Below, in pieces: positions 8,069 through 16,344 of a stretch of 64,000 nucleotides of DNA. The notes beneath the pieces are model-generated. The model ran no database searches. It saw nothing but the letters and a program-made list of their open reading frames with translations, and was not told where the DNA came from. The stretch lies in NCBI RefSeq assembly GCF_039539445.1, contig NZ_BAABDD010000009.1, positions 161,570-225,569 on the forward strand. Direction: 5' to 3'. A program made the translations under genes and the position numbers. This DNA comes from Salinactinospora qingdaonensis (GTDB taxonomy: Bacteria > Actinomycetota > Actinomycetes > Streptosporangiales > Streptosporangiaceae). Position 1 is the stretch's first letter. Every line of letters starts with the position of its first letter.

Positions 8069-8719
8069 ATGAACCAGGTTCCGCAATGGCACTTACAAGG
8101 CGACTGGTTCGACGTTTGCAGCTGCGACGTCCCATGCCCCTGCTACTTTGCACAGCCGCCGACTAACGGCGCCTGCGAGGGCACGCTCGCCTGGCACATC
8201 CGCGAAGGCCGCTACGGAGACGTCGTCCTCGACGGGTTGAACGTCATGGCCTTGGGGGCGTTCACCGGCAACATCTGGGTCGAGGGCACCAAGATGACAG
8301 CGGGGCTCTTCTTCGACGAGCGGGCCGACCAGCGCCAATGGGAGGCGCTCCAGACGATCTTCACCGGTCAGGCCGGAGGCTGGCCGCAAAAGATCGCCGA
8401 ACTCATCGGGCAGACGACAGGCGTGGAGAGCGTTCCCATCGAGTTCGACACGGACGAGAACCTCGAATGGTGGAGCGCGCGCATCCCCGGTCGTGTCGAG
8501 GCCCGCGCCGAAGCGCTGACGGGGCCGACGACGCTGCCCGGCCAACATGTCGAGGTGCACAACCCTGCCGGGAGCGAGGTCGGACCGGCAACGGGGACCG
8601 TGGCCACACAAGGGGTGGCCGTGACCGACCGGGCCGAGGCACTGACGTTCGAGTGGGACCACTCCAGCAAATCGAGCAAGCACATGCGGTTCGACTGGAG
8701 CGGGCCTGACGAGTCGTGA
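8069..8719 (+). CDS. DUF1326 domain-containing protein
   Basis: The 216-residue protein is a cytoplasmic DUF1326 member. The signature is the cysteine cluster DVCSCDVPCPCYF near residues 14-26, followed by GDVVLDGLNVMALG and a C-terminal beta-rich part. The cysteines suggest metal binding, but no function is established to my knowledge. ATG 8069 has an excellent AAAGGAGGGGA 5 bases upstream. The stop overlaps the GTG of the DUF2182 gene by 4 bp, so the two are co-translated, and DUF1326/DUF2182 pairs recur in other genomes. The pair is bracketed by the two tRNA-Pro copies. Confidence 0.88.
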   Translation: MNQVPQWHLQGDWFDVCSCDVPCPCYFAQPPTNGACEGTLAWHIREGRYGDVVLDGLNVMALGAFTGNIWVEGTKMTAGLFFDERADQRQWEALQTIFTGQAGGWPQKIAELIGQTTGVESVPIEFDTDENLEWWSARIPGRVEARAEALTGPTTLPGQHVEVHNPAGSEVGPATGTVATQGVAVTDRAEALTFEWDHSSKSSKHMRFDWSGPDES

Positions 8720-9522
8720 GCGGGCGCCTCGCCGGCCGCGTGCGGCGCGCCTCACGGGGAGAGGCGCTCCTCGTCGCCGCCCTGCTCGGGTTGGCGGCTC
8801 TGGCCTGGGCGGTCACCGGTCAGCTCGCCGAGCCGCACATGCGCTTCGGCCTACTGACCGGCGCGGGCGAGATGAGGGGCCAGGGAGGCGGTGCCGGCTC
8901 GACCCTGACGGTTCTCGGGCTGTTCCTCGTCACCTGGACCGTCATGATGGTGGCGATGATGCTTCCCTCGGCCCTGCCGGCCGTCGTCACCTATGACCGC
9001 TGGGCGCAGCGGACCGGCCGGTCTCGTGGGGCCACCCTCCTGTTCGTGAGCGGTTACCTGCTCTCCTGGGCCGCCGCAGGAGTGGTCGCCTACCTCCTCA
9101 TCGTTCACCTGGTGCCGCTACTACCCACGGGCGATACGGGCGTACGGCTGGGGGCGGCGGTACTCGTCGTGGCGGGCGTGTACCAGTTCACCCCGCTGAA
9201 GCGGGCGTGCCTTCGCCAGTGCCGGTCGCCGATGGCGTTCATCGCCGCGTACGCGGCGCCGCTCCAGGCGGGGCCGTTGGCGAGAATGCGGGTCGGTGCC
9301 GCACACGGCGCCTACTGCCTAGGCTGCTGCTGGGCGCTGATGGCCGTTTTGCTGCTGCTCGGAATGATGAGCCTGACCTGGATGGCGTTGGTCGCGGCGG
9401 TCGTCCTTGTCGAGAAGGTGCTGCCGCACGGCGGATTGGTCAGCGGGATCATCGGTGGCGTACTCACAGCGGTCGGTCTTGTGCTGCTGGTTGGGGCGAC
9501 GGCGCTTCCGGTCCTGGCCTGA
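8716..9522 (+). CDS. DUF2182 integral membrane protein
   Basis: The 268-residue polytopic membrane protein has about seven hydrophobic segments. The DUF2182 core is visible as WTVMMVAMMLPSALPAV, FTPLKRACLRQCRSP and HGAYCLGCCWALM. These Met, Cys and His clusters inside membrane segments led to the family's description as predicted metal-binding membrane proteins; transport or assembly of a metal is inference. The GTG start overlaps the DUF1326 stop (GTGA). The gene is followed at a distance of 140 bp by the second tRNA-Pro. Confidence 0.86.
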   Translation: MSGRLAGRVRRASRGEALLVAALLGLAALAWAVTGQLAEPHMRFGLLTGAGEMRGQGGGAGSTLTVLGLFLVTWTVMMVAMMLPSALPAVVTYDRWAQRTGRSRGATLLFVSGYLLSWAAAGVVAYLLIVHLVPLLPTGDTGVRLGAAVLVVAGVYQFTPLKRACLRQCRSPMAFIAAYAAPLQAGPLARMRVGAAHGAYCLGCCWALMAVLLLLGMMSLTWMALVAAVVLVEKVLPHGGLVSGIIGGVLTAVGLVLLVGATALPVLA

Positions 9523-9662
9523 ACGACTGAGCCCCCCGAACACGTTGCCGCCGCGCTCGCCCCCGCAGCTCGGGCGGCCGGAAACCTTGTCACGAACAGC
9601 CCCCACAATGCGATAGAGTTGGTGCTGTCCGCGGGCGGGAAACCCCCAACCCGCAGGGCGAC

Positions 9663-9739
9663 CGGGACGTAGCGCAGTTTGGCAGCGCACTTGACTGGGG
9701 GTCAAGGGGTCGTGGGTTCAAATCCCGCCGTCCCGACCA
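9663..9739 (+). tRNA. tRNA-Pro(GGG), standard copy
   Basis: The 77-base cloverleaf has a perfect acceptor stem CGGGACG/CGTCCCG, anticodon GGG, G72 and A73 and an encoded CCA, all as expected for bacterial tRNA-Pro. About 50 bases upstream (from 9611) also match the region before the first copy, so the two arose by segmental duplication. Confidence 0.95.
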
Positions 9740-9758
9740 GTGAAGCAGCAGGTCAGAA

Positions 9759-9785
9759 GGGGTGCCGCTCATCGGGCGGCACTCC
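9759..9785 (+). terminator. Hairpin terminator after tRNA-Pro
   Basis: Stem arms 9759-9768 and 9776-9785 pair over 10 bp (one G-U) around a 7-base loop, followed by TT. It lies 19 bases after the tRNA. Confidence 0.65.
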
Positions 9786-9865
9786 TTCCGGCGTTTCCGG
9801 GACCCTCACTGGGGCCCAACTGGGGAAAGAGTGGGAAAGGCTTCCCCGTAGCCGGCCACCGGGGG

Positions 9866-9893
9866 CCTTGGTCCGCCGGTCGGCGGACCAAGG
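9866..9893 (-). terminator. Perfect 12-bp hairpin ending the minus-strand transport operon
   Basis: CCTTGGTCCGCC (9866-9877) and its exact reverse complement (9882-9893) enclose a 4-base loop. It is 18 bases after the stop of the binding-protein gene and separates it from the tRNA transcript; being symmetric it may act in both directions. Confidence 0.75.
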
Positions 9894-9911
9894 CACAAGG
9901 CAGTGGGCGGA

Positions 9912-11879
9912 CTACTCGATGAAGTACTGTTCGGGGTTGGTGGGGCCGGGGTTGTTGTAGACGGCGGCGGCGTACATGCTTTCCGGCACGTTGTGGAAGT
10001 TGTTGGCGACGATGCCGTAGCTGGGCGGGCTCAGGCTGATGCCCATCACGTAGAACTGCTCTTGGGCGATGTCCAGGATCTGGGACATGAGCTCGTTTTG
10101 GCGCTGCGGGTCGGGGGAGGCGAGCAGCTCGTCGTAGAGCTCCATCTGGCGCCGGGGCGCCTCGGGGGGCCGCTGGCTCAGTTCGCTCTCGCCGTCGGAG
10201 ACGTACCACTCCGCCCACGGGATGGCGAAGTTGGACTCGCCGTTGTGCAGCGGCACGTACCACCGCGGATCGAACAGTGCGCCCTTGAGCCCGTTGTCTC
10301 CCGACCACACGTTGGCGTCGTGGGCGTTGTTCTGCTTGCGCTCGTAGAACAGCGAGCGCTCCTCGGTCTCCAGCCGGGCCTCGATGCCGACCTCGGACCA
10401 GTAGCCGATCACCATCTCCATGGAGTCGACGATGTCGGGCCGGAAGCCGCCGGGCACGGCGAGCGAGAAGGAGATCGGCTCACCGTCGGGTCCCAGACGC
10501 ACCCCGTCGCTGTTGCGCTCGTCGTAGCCCGCCTCGTCCAGTAGCTCGTTGGCGCGCTCGACATCGTACTCGGTGTACTGCTTGGCGAGTTCCTCGTTGT
10601 AGAAGGGGGCGTCTCTGCGCGGCGCCGCCTGCCAGGGCTCGCCCTGCTCCTTGTAGACGACGTCGATGATCTCCTGGCGGTTGATCGCGTGCGACAGAGC
10701 GATCCGGAAGTCCTTGTCGCGGAAGATCTCCCGCATCGTCTCGTCCTGGTGCGTCAGGTTCAACGAGATGATGTTGGTGTTCATCTCGCCGGGCTGGAGC
10801 TCGAAGAAGTCGTAGTTGCCGCGTTCGCGGTTGTCCGCCAGGACCGATCGGTTGGCCAATGTGTTGAAATGGCGCGAATGCATGTTGATGTCGCCGTTGA
10901 GCGCCTGGGTGAGCATGACCTCCTCGTCCTGGACGACGTCGAAGACCACGCGGTCGATGTAGGGCAGTTGCCTGCCCTCGGGGTCGACCTTCCAGTAGTA
11001 GGGGTTGCGCTCCAGGATCATCTGCCCGGAGTCGGCCAGCGGCTCCTCGACCACCCACGGATACATCGTGGGGATGTCGGGGTTTTGCCAGTACAGTGAT
11101 GTGTCGCCGACGGTGACCCCCACCTTGTGGTTGAGCATGTCGATCCAGCTATCGAACCCCTCCTCCTCTGCGAGCGCGGGGGCGTCGGGGTTGTAGTCGG
11201 CGTGGAACTCCTTGAGGTAGTGGGCGGGCTTGTTGACGACCTGGAAGTTGAGGAGATCCCACTGGGTCCACAGGGCGGAGGGTTCGGGGAAGATGAGTTT
11301 GACGGTCAGCTCGTCGATCTTCTCCGCTTGGCCCGGATCGTTGGCCGCGTCGGGCGACACTTCCGGGTTGCTGATGATGTCGTTCATCGCGAACACGATG
11401 TCTTCAGCGGTGAAGGGCTCGCCGTCGGACCATTTGAGCCCCTCACGCAGATGGAAGGTGACCTCGGTGGCGTCCTCGTTGTACTCCCAGTCCTTGGCGA
11501 GGTTGGGGATGGTCTCCTCCCACTCGGGGTCCCACCTGGTCAGGTTCTCGTAGCCCACCGTGCGTCCCAGCCACGGCCAGTCGCCCACGCCCAGGATCGC
11601 CGACGTCCACTCGCCCCCGTAGGTTCCGAGCCGGTCGTGGGGCTCCACGACCACCGGCTCCTCAGGCAGCCGCTCCTCCAGCGGCGGTAGGTCGCCCGAA
11701 TCGACTCGTTCGGCGAGCATCGGTGCCTGTTGGCCTCCAGTGGCACCGTCGCTTCCGTTTTCCGTGCCCTCCGGGTTCAGCGAGAAGAAGTCGCAGGCCG
11801 TGAGAGTCAGGGCCAGGGTTGTCGCGGTCACCGCTTTGAGCAGGTGGCGGTGACCGCGAACGCGCATTGCAGGGTCCAT
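9912..11879 (-). CDS. Family-5 ABC transporter substrate-binding lipoprotein
   Basis: This is an extracellular solute-binding lipoprotein of the peptide/nickel/oligosaccharide class (SBP_bac_5). ATG 11879 is chosen because GGAGGA lies 7 bases upstream. The signal peptide ends in a lipobox, LTLTAC, followed by a Gly/Asn/Ser-rich linker. Family motifs include VTFHLREGLKWSDGEPFTAE and later DFRIALSHAINRQEII. At 655 residues it is longer than typical peptide-binding proteins (about 530), like family-5 proteins that bind oligosaccharides in plant-biomass degraders. It is the last gene of a seven-gene minus-strand operon; the neighbouring DUF6807, cupin and Gfo/Idh genes favour a sugar or sugar acid as ligand. 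Confidence 0.9.
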   Translation of the reverse strand: MDPAMRVRGHRHLLKAVTATTLALTLTACDFFSLNPEGTENGSDGATGGQQAPMLAERVDSGDLPPLEERLPEEPVVVEPHDRLGTYGGEWTSAILGVGDWPWLGRTVGYENLTRWDPEWEETIPNLAKDWEYNEDATEVTFHLREGLKWSDGEPFTAEDIVFAMNDIISNPEVSPDAANDPGQAEKIDELTVKLIFPEPSALWTQWDLLNFQVVNKPAHYLKEFHADYNPDAPALAEEEGFDSWIDMLNHKVGVTVGDTSLYWQNPDIPTMYPWVVEEPLADSGQMILERNPYYWKVDPEGRQLPYIDRVVFDVVQDEEVMLTQALNGDINMHSRHFNTLANRSVLADNRERGNYDFFELQPGEMNTNIISLNLTHQDETMREIFRDKDFRIALSHAINRQEIIDVVYKEQGEPWQAAPRRDAPFYNEELAKQYTEYDVERANELLDEAGYDERNSDGVRLGPDGEPISFSLAVPGGFRPDIVDSMEMVIGYWSEVGIEARLETEERSLFYERKQNNAHDANVWSGDNGLKGALFDPRWYVPLHNGESNFAIPWAEWYVSDGESELSQRPPEAPRRQMELYDELLASPDPQRQNELMSQILDIAQEQFYVMGISLSPPSYGIVANNFHNVPESMYAAAVYNNPGPTNPEQYFIE

Positions 11880-11939
11880 CCCGTCTTCCTCCGTTCGTGG
11901 GGGATGATCGGCCGACACGGGAGAGCCGGCCGCGGTTTG

Positions 11940-13007
11940 TCAGGCCACTCCGGCGAGTTCCAGTTCCTCGGCGTGGTGACAGGCGGAGAGACGGCCGGGG
12001 GCGACCTCGCGCAACGGAGGCTCCTCGGCCGCGCACAGCTCGGTGGCATAGCGGCAGCGCGTGCGAAACGAGCAGCCGGAAGGCGGATTCGAGGGGTCGG
12101 GCACATCTCCGGTGAGCACGATCCGCCGGCCGCGGTCGCGCAGTCTCGGGTCGGGTTTGGGCACGGCGGACAGCAGCGCCTCGGTGTAGGGGTGGCGTGG
12201 CGCCGCGTAGAGCTGCGCGGTCGGGCTGAGCTCCACGATCCTGCCGAGGTACATGACCGCCACCCGGTCGCAGAGGTGCTCCACCACTGACAGGTCGTGG
12301 GAGATGAACAGGTAGGTGAGGTCGAACTCCTCTTGCAGGTCCTGCAACAGGTTCAGGATCTGGGAGCGCACGGAGACGTCCAGAGCGCTGACAGCCTCGT
12401 CGGCGACGACGAACCGAGGGGCGGGCACGAGCGCGCGGGCGATACTGACCCGCTGGCGCTCCCCGCCGGAGAACGCATGGGGGTAGCGCCGCATGTACTC
12501 GGGACGCAGCCCCACCCGGCGCAGCATGGCGGCCACCCGCTCCTCCAGCGCGGCGCCCGAGAGCCCCTCGGCGATCTTGAGCGGTTCGCCGACGATCTCG
12601 GCGAGCGTGCGGCGAGGGTTGAGCGAGGAGTGCGGGTTCTGGAAAATCATCCGCACCTCGCTGCGGTAGGTCCGGAGCTCCTGCTGGCTGAGCTCGGCCA
12701 CCTCCAAGACGCGGCCGTCGGCGGCGTGGTAGCGGATGCCGCCGGTCATCTTGTCGTGGGTGCGGACAATACTCGAACCGAAGGTGGTCTTGCCGCAGCC
12801 CGACTCGCCGACCAGGCCGAGCGTCTCCCCGCGCGTGACCCGCAGGTCGACGCCGTCGACGGCTCGGACGTGGCCGGTGACCCGATTGCGGATGCCGCCG
12901 CGGATCGGGAAGTGCACCCGCAGATCGCTGGTTTCGAGGTGCACGGCGCCGTCCGCGGGAGCGGCGTTGGCCGCCTCGCCGGTGCCTTGACCGAGGTCAG
13001 TCGTCAT
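11940..13007 (-). CDS. ABC transporter ATP-binding protein, OppF/DppF type
   Basis: The 355-residue nucleotide-binding subunit has Walker A GESGCGKT, signature FSGGERQRVSIARAL, Walker B VVADEAVSALD and the switch His in FISHDLS. The C-terminal oligopeptide-transporter extension carries the cysteine pattern CSFRTRC...CAAEEPPL. Unlike most ATPases the D of the DEP loop is followed by E-A, as in OppF proteins. It overlaps the preceding ATPase gene by 4 bp and works with it, two permeases and the lipoprotein. An OppD/OppF pair implies an asymmetric importer. Confidence 0.92.
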   Translation of the reverse strand: MTTDLGQGTGEAANAAPADGAVHLETSDLRVHFPIRGGIRNRVTGHVRAVDGVDLRVTRGETLGLVGESGCGKTTFGSSIVRTHDKMTGGIRYHAADGRVLEVAELSQQELRTYRSEVRMIFQNPHSSLNPRRTLAEIVGEPLKIAEGLSGAALEERVAAMLRRVGLRPEYMRRYPHAFSGGERQRVSIARALVPAPRFVVADEAVSALDVSVRSQILNLLQDLQEEFDLTYLFISHDLSVVEHLCDRVAVMYLGRIVELSPTAQLYAAPRHPYTEALLSAVPKPDPRLRDRGRRIVLTGDVPDPSNPPSGCSFRTRCRYATELCAAEEPPLREVAPGRLSACHHAEELELAGVA

Positions 13008-14083
13008 CGCTGCTCCTTGGAGGTCGCGGTGGCGGGCGCCGCCGGCTGGTCATCGGTGCTGCCGTGCAGCAGGCAGCGCACCTCCCGGTCGGGGGCCACC
13101 GCCACGGGCGGGGGGAGTGTGACGTCGCAGCGGCCCGGCATGAACTCCGCGCAACGGTTGTGGAAGACGCACCCGCTGGGGCGGCGCGCCGGATCGGGAA
13201 CGGTGCCGCGGATGGAGGGGAGGCGCTGGCGCCGTGCGCTGCCGATTTTGGGGATGGAGTCGAGCAGCGCGCGGGTGTAGGGGTGCTTGGGGGCGTGGAA
13301 GACGTCGTCCACGGGCCCCTTCTCGACGACCGTGCCGAGGTACATGACCGCCACGTCGTCGGCCATCTCCGCCACCACCCCCATGTCGTGAGTGATGAAC
13401 ATGATGGCCATCCCCGTCTCCCGCTGTAGGCCGCGCAGCAGGTCCATGATCTGGGCCTGGGTGGTGACGTCGAGGGCCGTGGTGGGCTCGTCGGCGATGA
13501 GCAGGGCGGGGTCGCAGGCCAGAGCCATCGCGATCATCACCCGTTGGCACATGCCGCCGGAGAGTTGGAAGGGGTAGGCGTCGGCGCGCTTGGCCGGGTC
13601 GGGGATTCCCACCGTGCCGAGGAGTTCGACGGCGCGCCGGCGCGCCTCTTTCCTGCTGATGTCGGAGTGCACCCGCAGCGCCTCGCCGATCTGGCTGCCG
13701 ACCCGGTGCACCAGGGACAGCGAGCTCATCGGTTCTTGGAAGATCATCGCGATGTCCTTGCCGCGGATGTCGCGGATGCGGCGGCCGTGGGGAGAGAGGG
13801 CGGCGAGGTCGACCGGCGGCTGCGAAGAGCCGTCCTCGGCCGGGTGGTGCAGCAGGATCGAGCCGTCGACGATGCGGCCCGGCGGCTCCACGAGTTGCAG
13901 GATCGAGCGCGCGGTCACGCTCTTGCCGCAGCCGCTCTCGCCGACCACGCAGAGAGTCCGGCCGCGCCGGATCGTCAGGTCCACGCCGTCGACGGCCTGG
14001 ACCGTGGTCTCGTCGGTGGTGAAGTGGGTCCGCAGTCCTTTCACCTCGACGAGCGGGGCACCGGTGCTGGGCACCGTCATCAC
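13004..14083 (-). CDS. ABC transporter ATP-binding protein, OppD/DppD type
   Basis: The 359-residue ATPase carries Walker A GESGCGKS, Q-loop MIFQEPMSSL, signature LSGGMCQRVMIAMAL, Walker B LIADEPTTALD and HDMG. A C-terminal extension with CVFHNRC...C is the oligopeptide-ABC signature. It is encoded 13 bp after the second permease gene and overlaps the OppF-type gene, making a D/F heterodimer likely. Energises import by the two permeases. Confidence 0.92.
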   Translation of the reverse strand: MMTVPSTGAPLVEVKGLRTHFTTDETTVQAVDGVDLTIRRGRTLCVVGESGCGKSVTARSILQLVEPPGRIVDGSILLHHPAEDGSSQPPVDLAALSPHGRRIRDIRGKDIAMIFQEPMSSLSLVHRVGSQIGEALRVHSDISRKEARRRAVELLGTVGIPDPAKRADAYPFQLSGGMCQRVMIAMALACDPALLIADEPTTALDVTTQAQIMDLLRGLQRETGMAIMFITHDMGVVAEMADDVAVMYLGTVVEKGPVDDVFHAPKHPYTRALLDSIPKIGSARRQRLPSIRGTVPDPARRPSGCVFHNRCAEFMPGRCDVTLPPPVAVAPDREVRCLLHGSTDDQPAAPATATSKEQR

Positions 14084-14096
14084 CGTCCTCCCTGTC

Positions 14097-15242
14097 CTAC
14101 TTGTAGGGGTCGGCGGAGTCCCGGACTCCGTCGCCCACGAAGTTCAGAGCCAGGACCGCCAGCGCCACGGCGACCCCGGGGGCCAGCACCCATGGGGCGG
14201 TCGCGATCGATCGGATGTTCTGGGCCTCCTGCAACAGCACGCCCCAACTGACCACAGGCGGTTGCAGCCCCAGACCGAGGAAGGACAGCGCCGTCTCGGC
14301 GAGGATCATGTAGGGGATGGCCAGCGTCAGCGACGCGATGATGTGACTGGTGAACGACGGGAGCATGTGGCGCAAGATGATGCGGGGCCGGCTGCACCCG
14401 TCGAGCCGGGCCGCGACCACGAAGTCCTCCTCGCGCAACGACAGGAATCGGCCGCGTACCACCCGGGCGAGGTCGGTCCACCCGATCACCGAGAGGATGA
14501 CCGTGATGGCGAAGTAGGTCTGTAACGGACCCCAGTCCTTGGGCACGATGGCGGACAGCCCCAGCCACAGGGGGATCGTGGGCAGGGACATGAGGAACTC
14601 GATCGCCCGCTGGATGGCGGTGTCGACCCGTCCGCCGTAGTAGCCGGAGGCGCCGCCGAGCACGATGCCGAGCACGAAGGTAACGGCCACGCCCATGAGA
14701 CCGATGGACAGCGAGACGCGGGTGCCGTAGATGAGGCGGGACAGCACGTCCCGCCCGTTTCGGTCGGCGCCGAACAGGTACATCCGGTCGTCGGGGTCGA
14801 CCGTGCCCACCAGATGGCGGTCGGTGGGGAACAGTCCCCACATCTCGTAAGGCTCGCCTTTGACAAAGAAGCCGATGGGGATCTTGCTGGACTCGTCCAC
14901 GTCGTAGACGCGGGCCAGGGTCTCCTCGTCGACCTGGGAGACGTAGTCGTGGACGTAGAGGCCGAAGTCGACGCCTCCGCCTGAGGTGTCGACGATGTGG
15001 AGCTGTTGGGGCGGGGCGTGGGTGTAATCGGCGTCGTAGGCGTCGGGGGTGGTCGGCGCCAGGAACTCGGCGAACACGGCCACCAGCACGAAGCCCAGCG
15101 TTACGCACGCGCTCGCCATCGCCATGCGGTGCTTGCGGAACCGCCACCACACCAGCTTCCACTGGGGGGCGACCGCGATCTCGGAGCCGTCCTCCGGATC
15201 GGGGCCGGGGAGTTCTTCGGGGAGAGAGGATTGGGTTGCCAC
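14097..15242 (-). CDS. ABC transporter permease, DppC type with large external loop
   Basis: This is the second membrane subunit of the importer (381 residues). The first membrane helix (MASACVTLGFVLVAVFAEFL, about residues 40-60) is followed by an unusually long loop of about 130 residues before GTRVSLSIGLMGVAVTFVLG; the BPD_transp_1 core with RFLSLREEDFVVAARLDG (EAA-like coupling helix) follows. Ordinary DppC proteins are about 300 residues. The long loop is characteristic of the subgroup that pairs with large family-5 binding proteins for oligosaccharides, which is inference from family knowledge. It lies 19 bp after the first permease gene. Confidence 0.9.
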   Translation of the reverse strand: MATQSSLPEELPGPDPEDGSEIAVAPQWKLVWWRFRKHRMAMASACVTLGFVLVAVFAEFLAPTTPDAYDADYTHAPPQQLHIVDTSGGGVDFGLYVHDYVSQVDEETLARVYDVDESSKIPIGFFVKGEPYEMWGLFPTDRHLVGTVDPDDRMYLFGADRNGRDVLSRLIYGTRVSLSIGLMGVAVTFVLGIVLGGASGYYGGRVDTAIQRAIEFLMSLPTIPLWLGLSAIVPKDWGPLQTYFAITVILSVIGWTDLARVVRGRFLSLREEDFVVAARLDGCSRPRIILRHMLPSFTSHIIASLTLAIPYMILAETALSFLGLGLQPPVVSWGVLLQEAQNIRSIATAPWVLAPGVAVALAVLALNFVGDGVRDSADPYK

Positions 15243-15261
15243 GTGCGTGCACCTTGACCCT

Positions 15262-16248
15262 TCACTGGTACCGGATGCGCGGGTCCCACCACGCGAGCAG
15301 GAGGTCGGAAATGAGGGTGCCGATGACCGTCAGGGTGCCGAGGATGAGGATGAAGCTGCCGGCCAGGTACATGTCCTGGCTCATCAGCGCGCTCAGCAGC
15401 AGCGGTCCCGTCGTCTCCAAGCTGAGGACGATGGAGACCAGCACTTCCCCGCCGATGAGTGTGGGCAGAATCCACCCGATCGTGCTGATGAAGGGGCTCA
15501 GCGCCATGCGCACCGGATACTTGAGAATGACCCGCCACTCGGGCAGGCCCTTGGCCCGCGCCGCGACCACGTAGGGCTTGCGCAGCTCGTCGAGGAGGTT
15601 GGCGCGCAGCACCCGGATGAGGGAGGCTGTGCCCGCGGTTCCGATGACGATCATGGGAATCCACAGGTGCGACAGCAGGTCCATGACCTTGCCGAGGTTC
15701 CACGCCGCCTCGGCGTACTCGGGGGAGAACAGGCCGCTGACGCTCTGCCCGAAATAGCGAAACGAGATCCAGACGAAAATCAGCGCCAGCAGGAAGTTCG
15801 GCGTGGCGATCCCGACGAATCCGATGAAGGTGAAGACGTAGTCGCCGATCGAGTTCTGCCGCACCGCGGAGTAGACCCCGATGGGAAAGGCGATCGCCCA
15901 ACTGAACAGCAGGGTGCTGATCGCCAGGAAGCAGGTCAGGCCGATCCGTTCCCAGATGAGCGAGGACACCGGCCTGCCCAGCTTGAACGACTCTCCGAAG
16001 TCCCCGTGCAGCAGGATTCCGGAGATCCACTTGTAGTACTGCACGTAGAAGGGCTCGCCCAGCCCGTAGCGGGCTTCGAGCGCCTCCACTTGGGCGGGGT
16101 CGACGCTTTCTCCCTGCGAGGACAGTTCGGCGATGTAGGCGCTGAGGAAGTCCCCCGGCGGGAGCTGGATAATCACGAACGACACCAGCGAGATCGCGAA
16201 CAGCGTGGGGATCATGTAGAGCAGGCGCCGGATCACGAACGTGCCCAT
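15262..16248 (-). CDS. ABC transporter permease, DppB type
   Basis: The 328-residue inner-membrane permease has about six hydrophobic helices. The first is RRLLYMIPTLFAISLVSFVI, and the coupling segment LLDELRKPYVVAARAKGLPE is the EAA loop that docks on the ATPases. Late helices are typical of the oligopeptide permease B family. It is the first transporter gene in transcription order, followed by the second permease, the two ATPases and the lipoprotein. It starts 96 bp after the cupin gene, with a hairpin between them. Confidence 0.91.
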   Translation of the reverse strand: MGTFVIRRLLYMIPTLFAISLVSFVIIQLPPGDFLSAYIAELSSQGESVDPAQVEALEARYGLGEPFYVQYYKWISGILLHGDFGESFKLGRPVSSLIWERIGLTCFLAISTLLFSWAIAFPIGVYSAVRQNSIGDYVFTFIGFVGIATPNFLLALIFVWISFRYFGQSVSGLFSPEYAEAAWNLGKVMDLLSHLWIPMIVIGTAGTASLIRVLRANLLDELRKPYVVAARAKGLPEWRVILKYPVRMALSPFISTIGWILPTLIGGEVLVSIVLSLETTGPLLLSALMSQDMYLAGSFILILGTLTVIGTLISDLLLAWWDPRIRYQ

Positions 16249-16276
16249 GTCACCTCCACAGGACGGCGCGCCGGAC

Positions 16277-16301
16277 GGGCGGGGTGGGCGGTGCCCCGCC
16301 C
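16277..16301 (-). terminator. GC hairpin between cupin and permease genes
   Basis: Arms 16277-16284 and 16294-16301 (gggcgggg / ccccgccc) pair perfectly around 9 bases. In mid-operon it may reduce read-through or stabilise an mRNA end rather than fully terminate. Confidence 0.4.
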
Positions 16302-16344
16302 CGCCGCGCAGGGGCGCACGGTGGGGCGGGGCGAGGCAGCGGTG

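Noticed and set aside
7842..8153. Minus-strand frame of 103 codons between the first tRNA-Pro and the DUF1326 gene
   Set aside because: It overlaps the DUF1326 ribosome-binding site and start and matches no family; the segment may be decayed DNA, but coding is unsupported.
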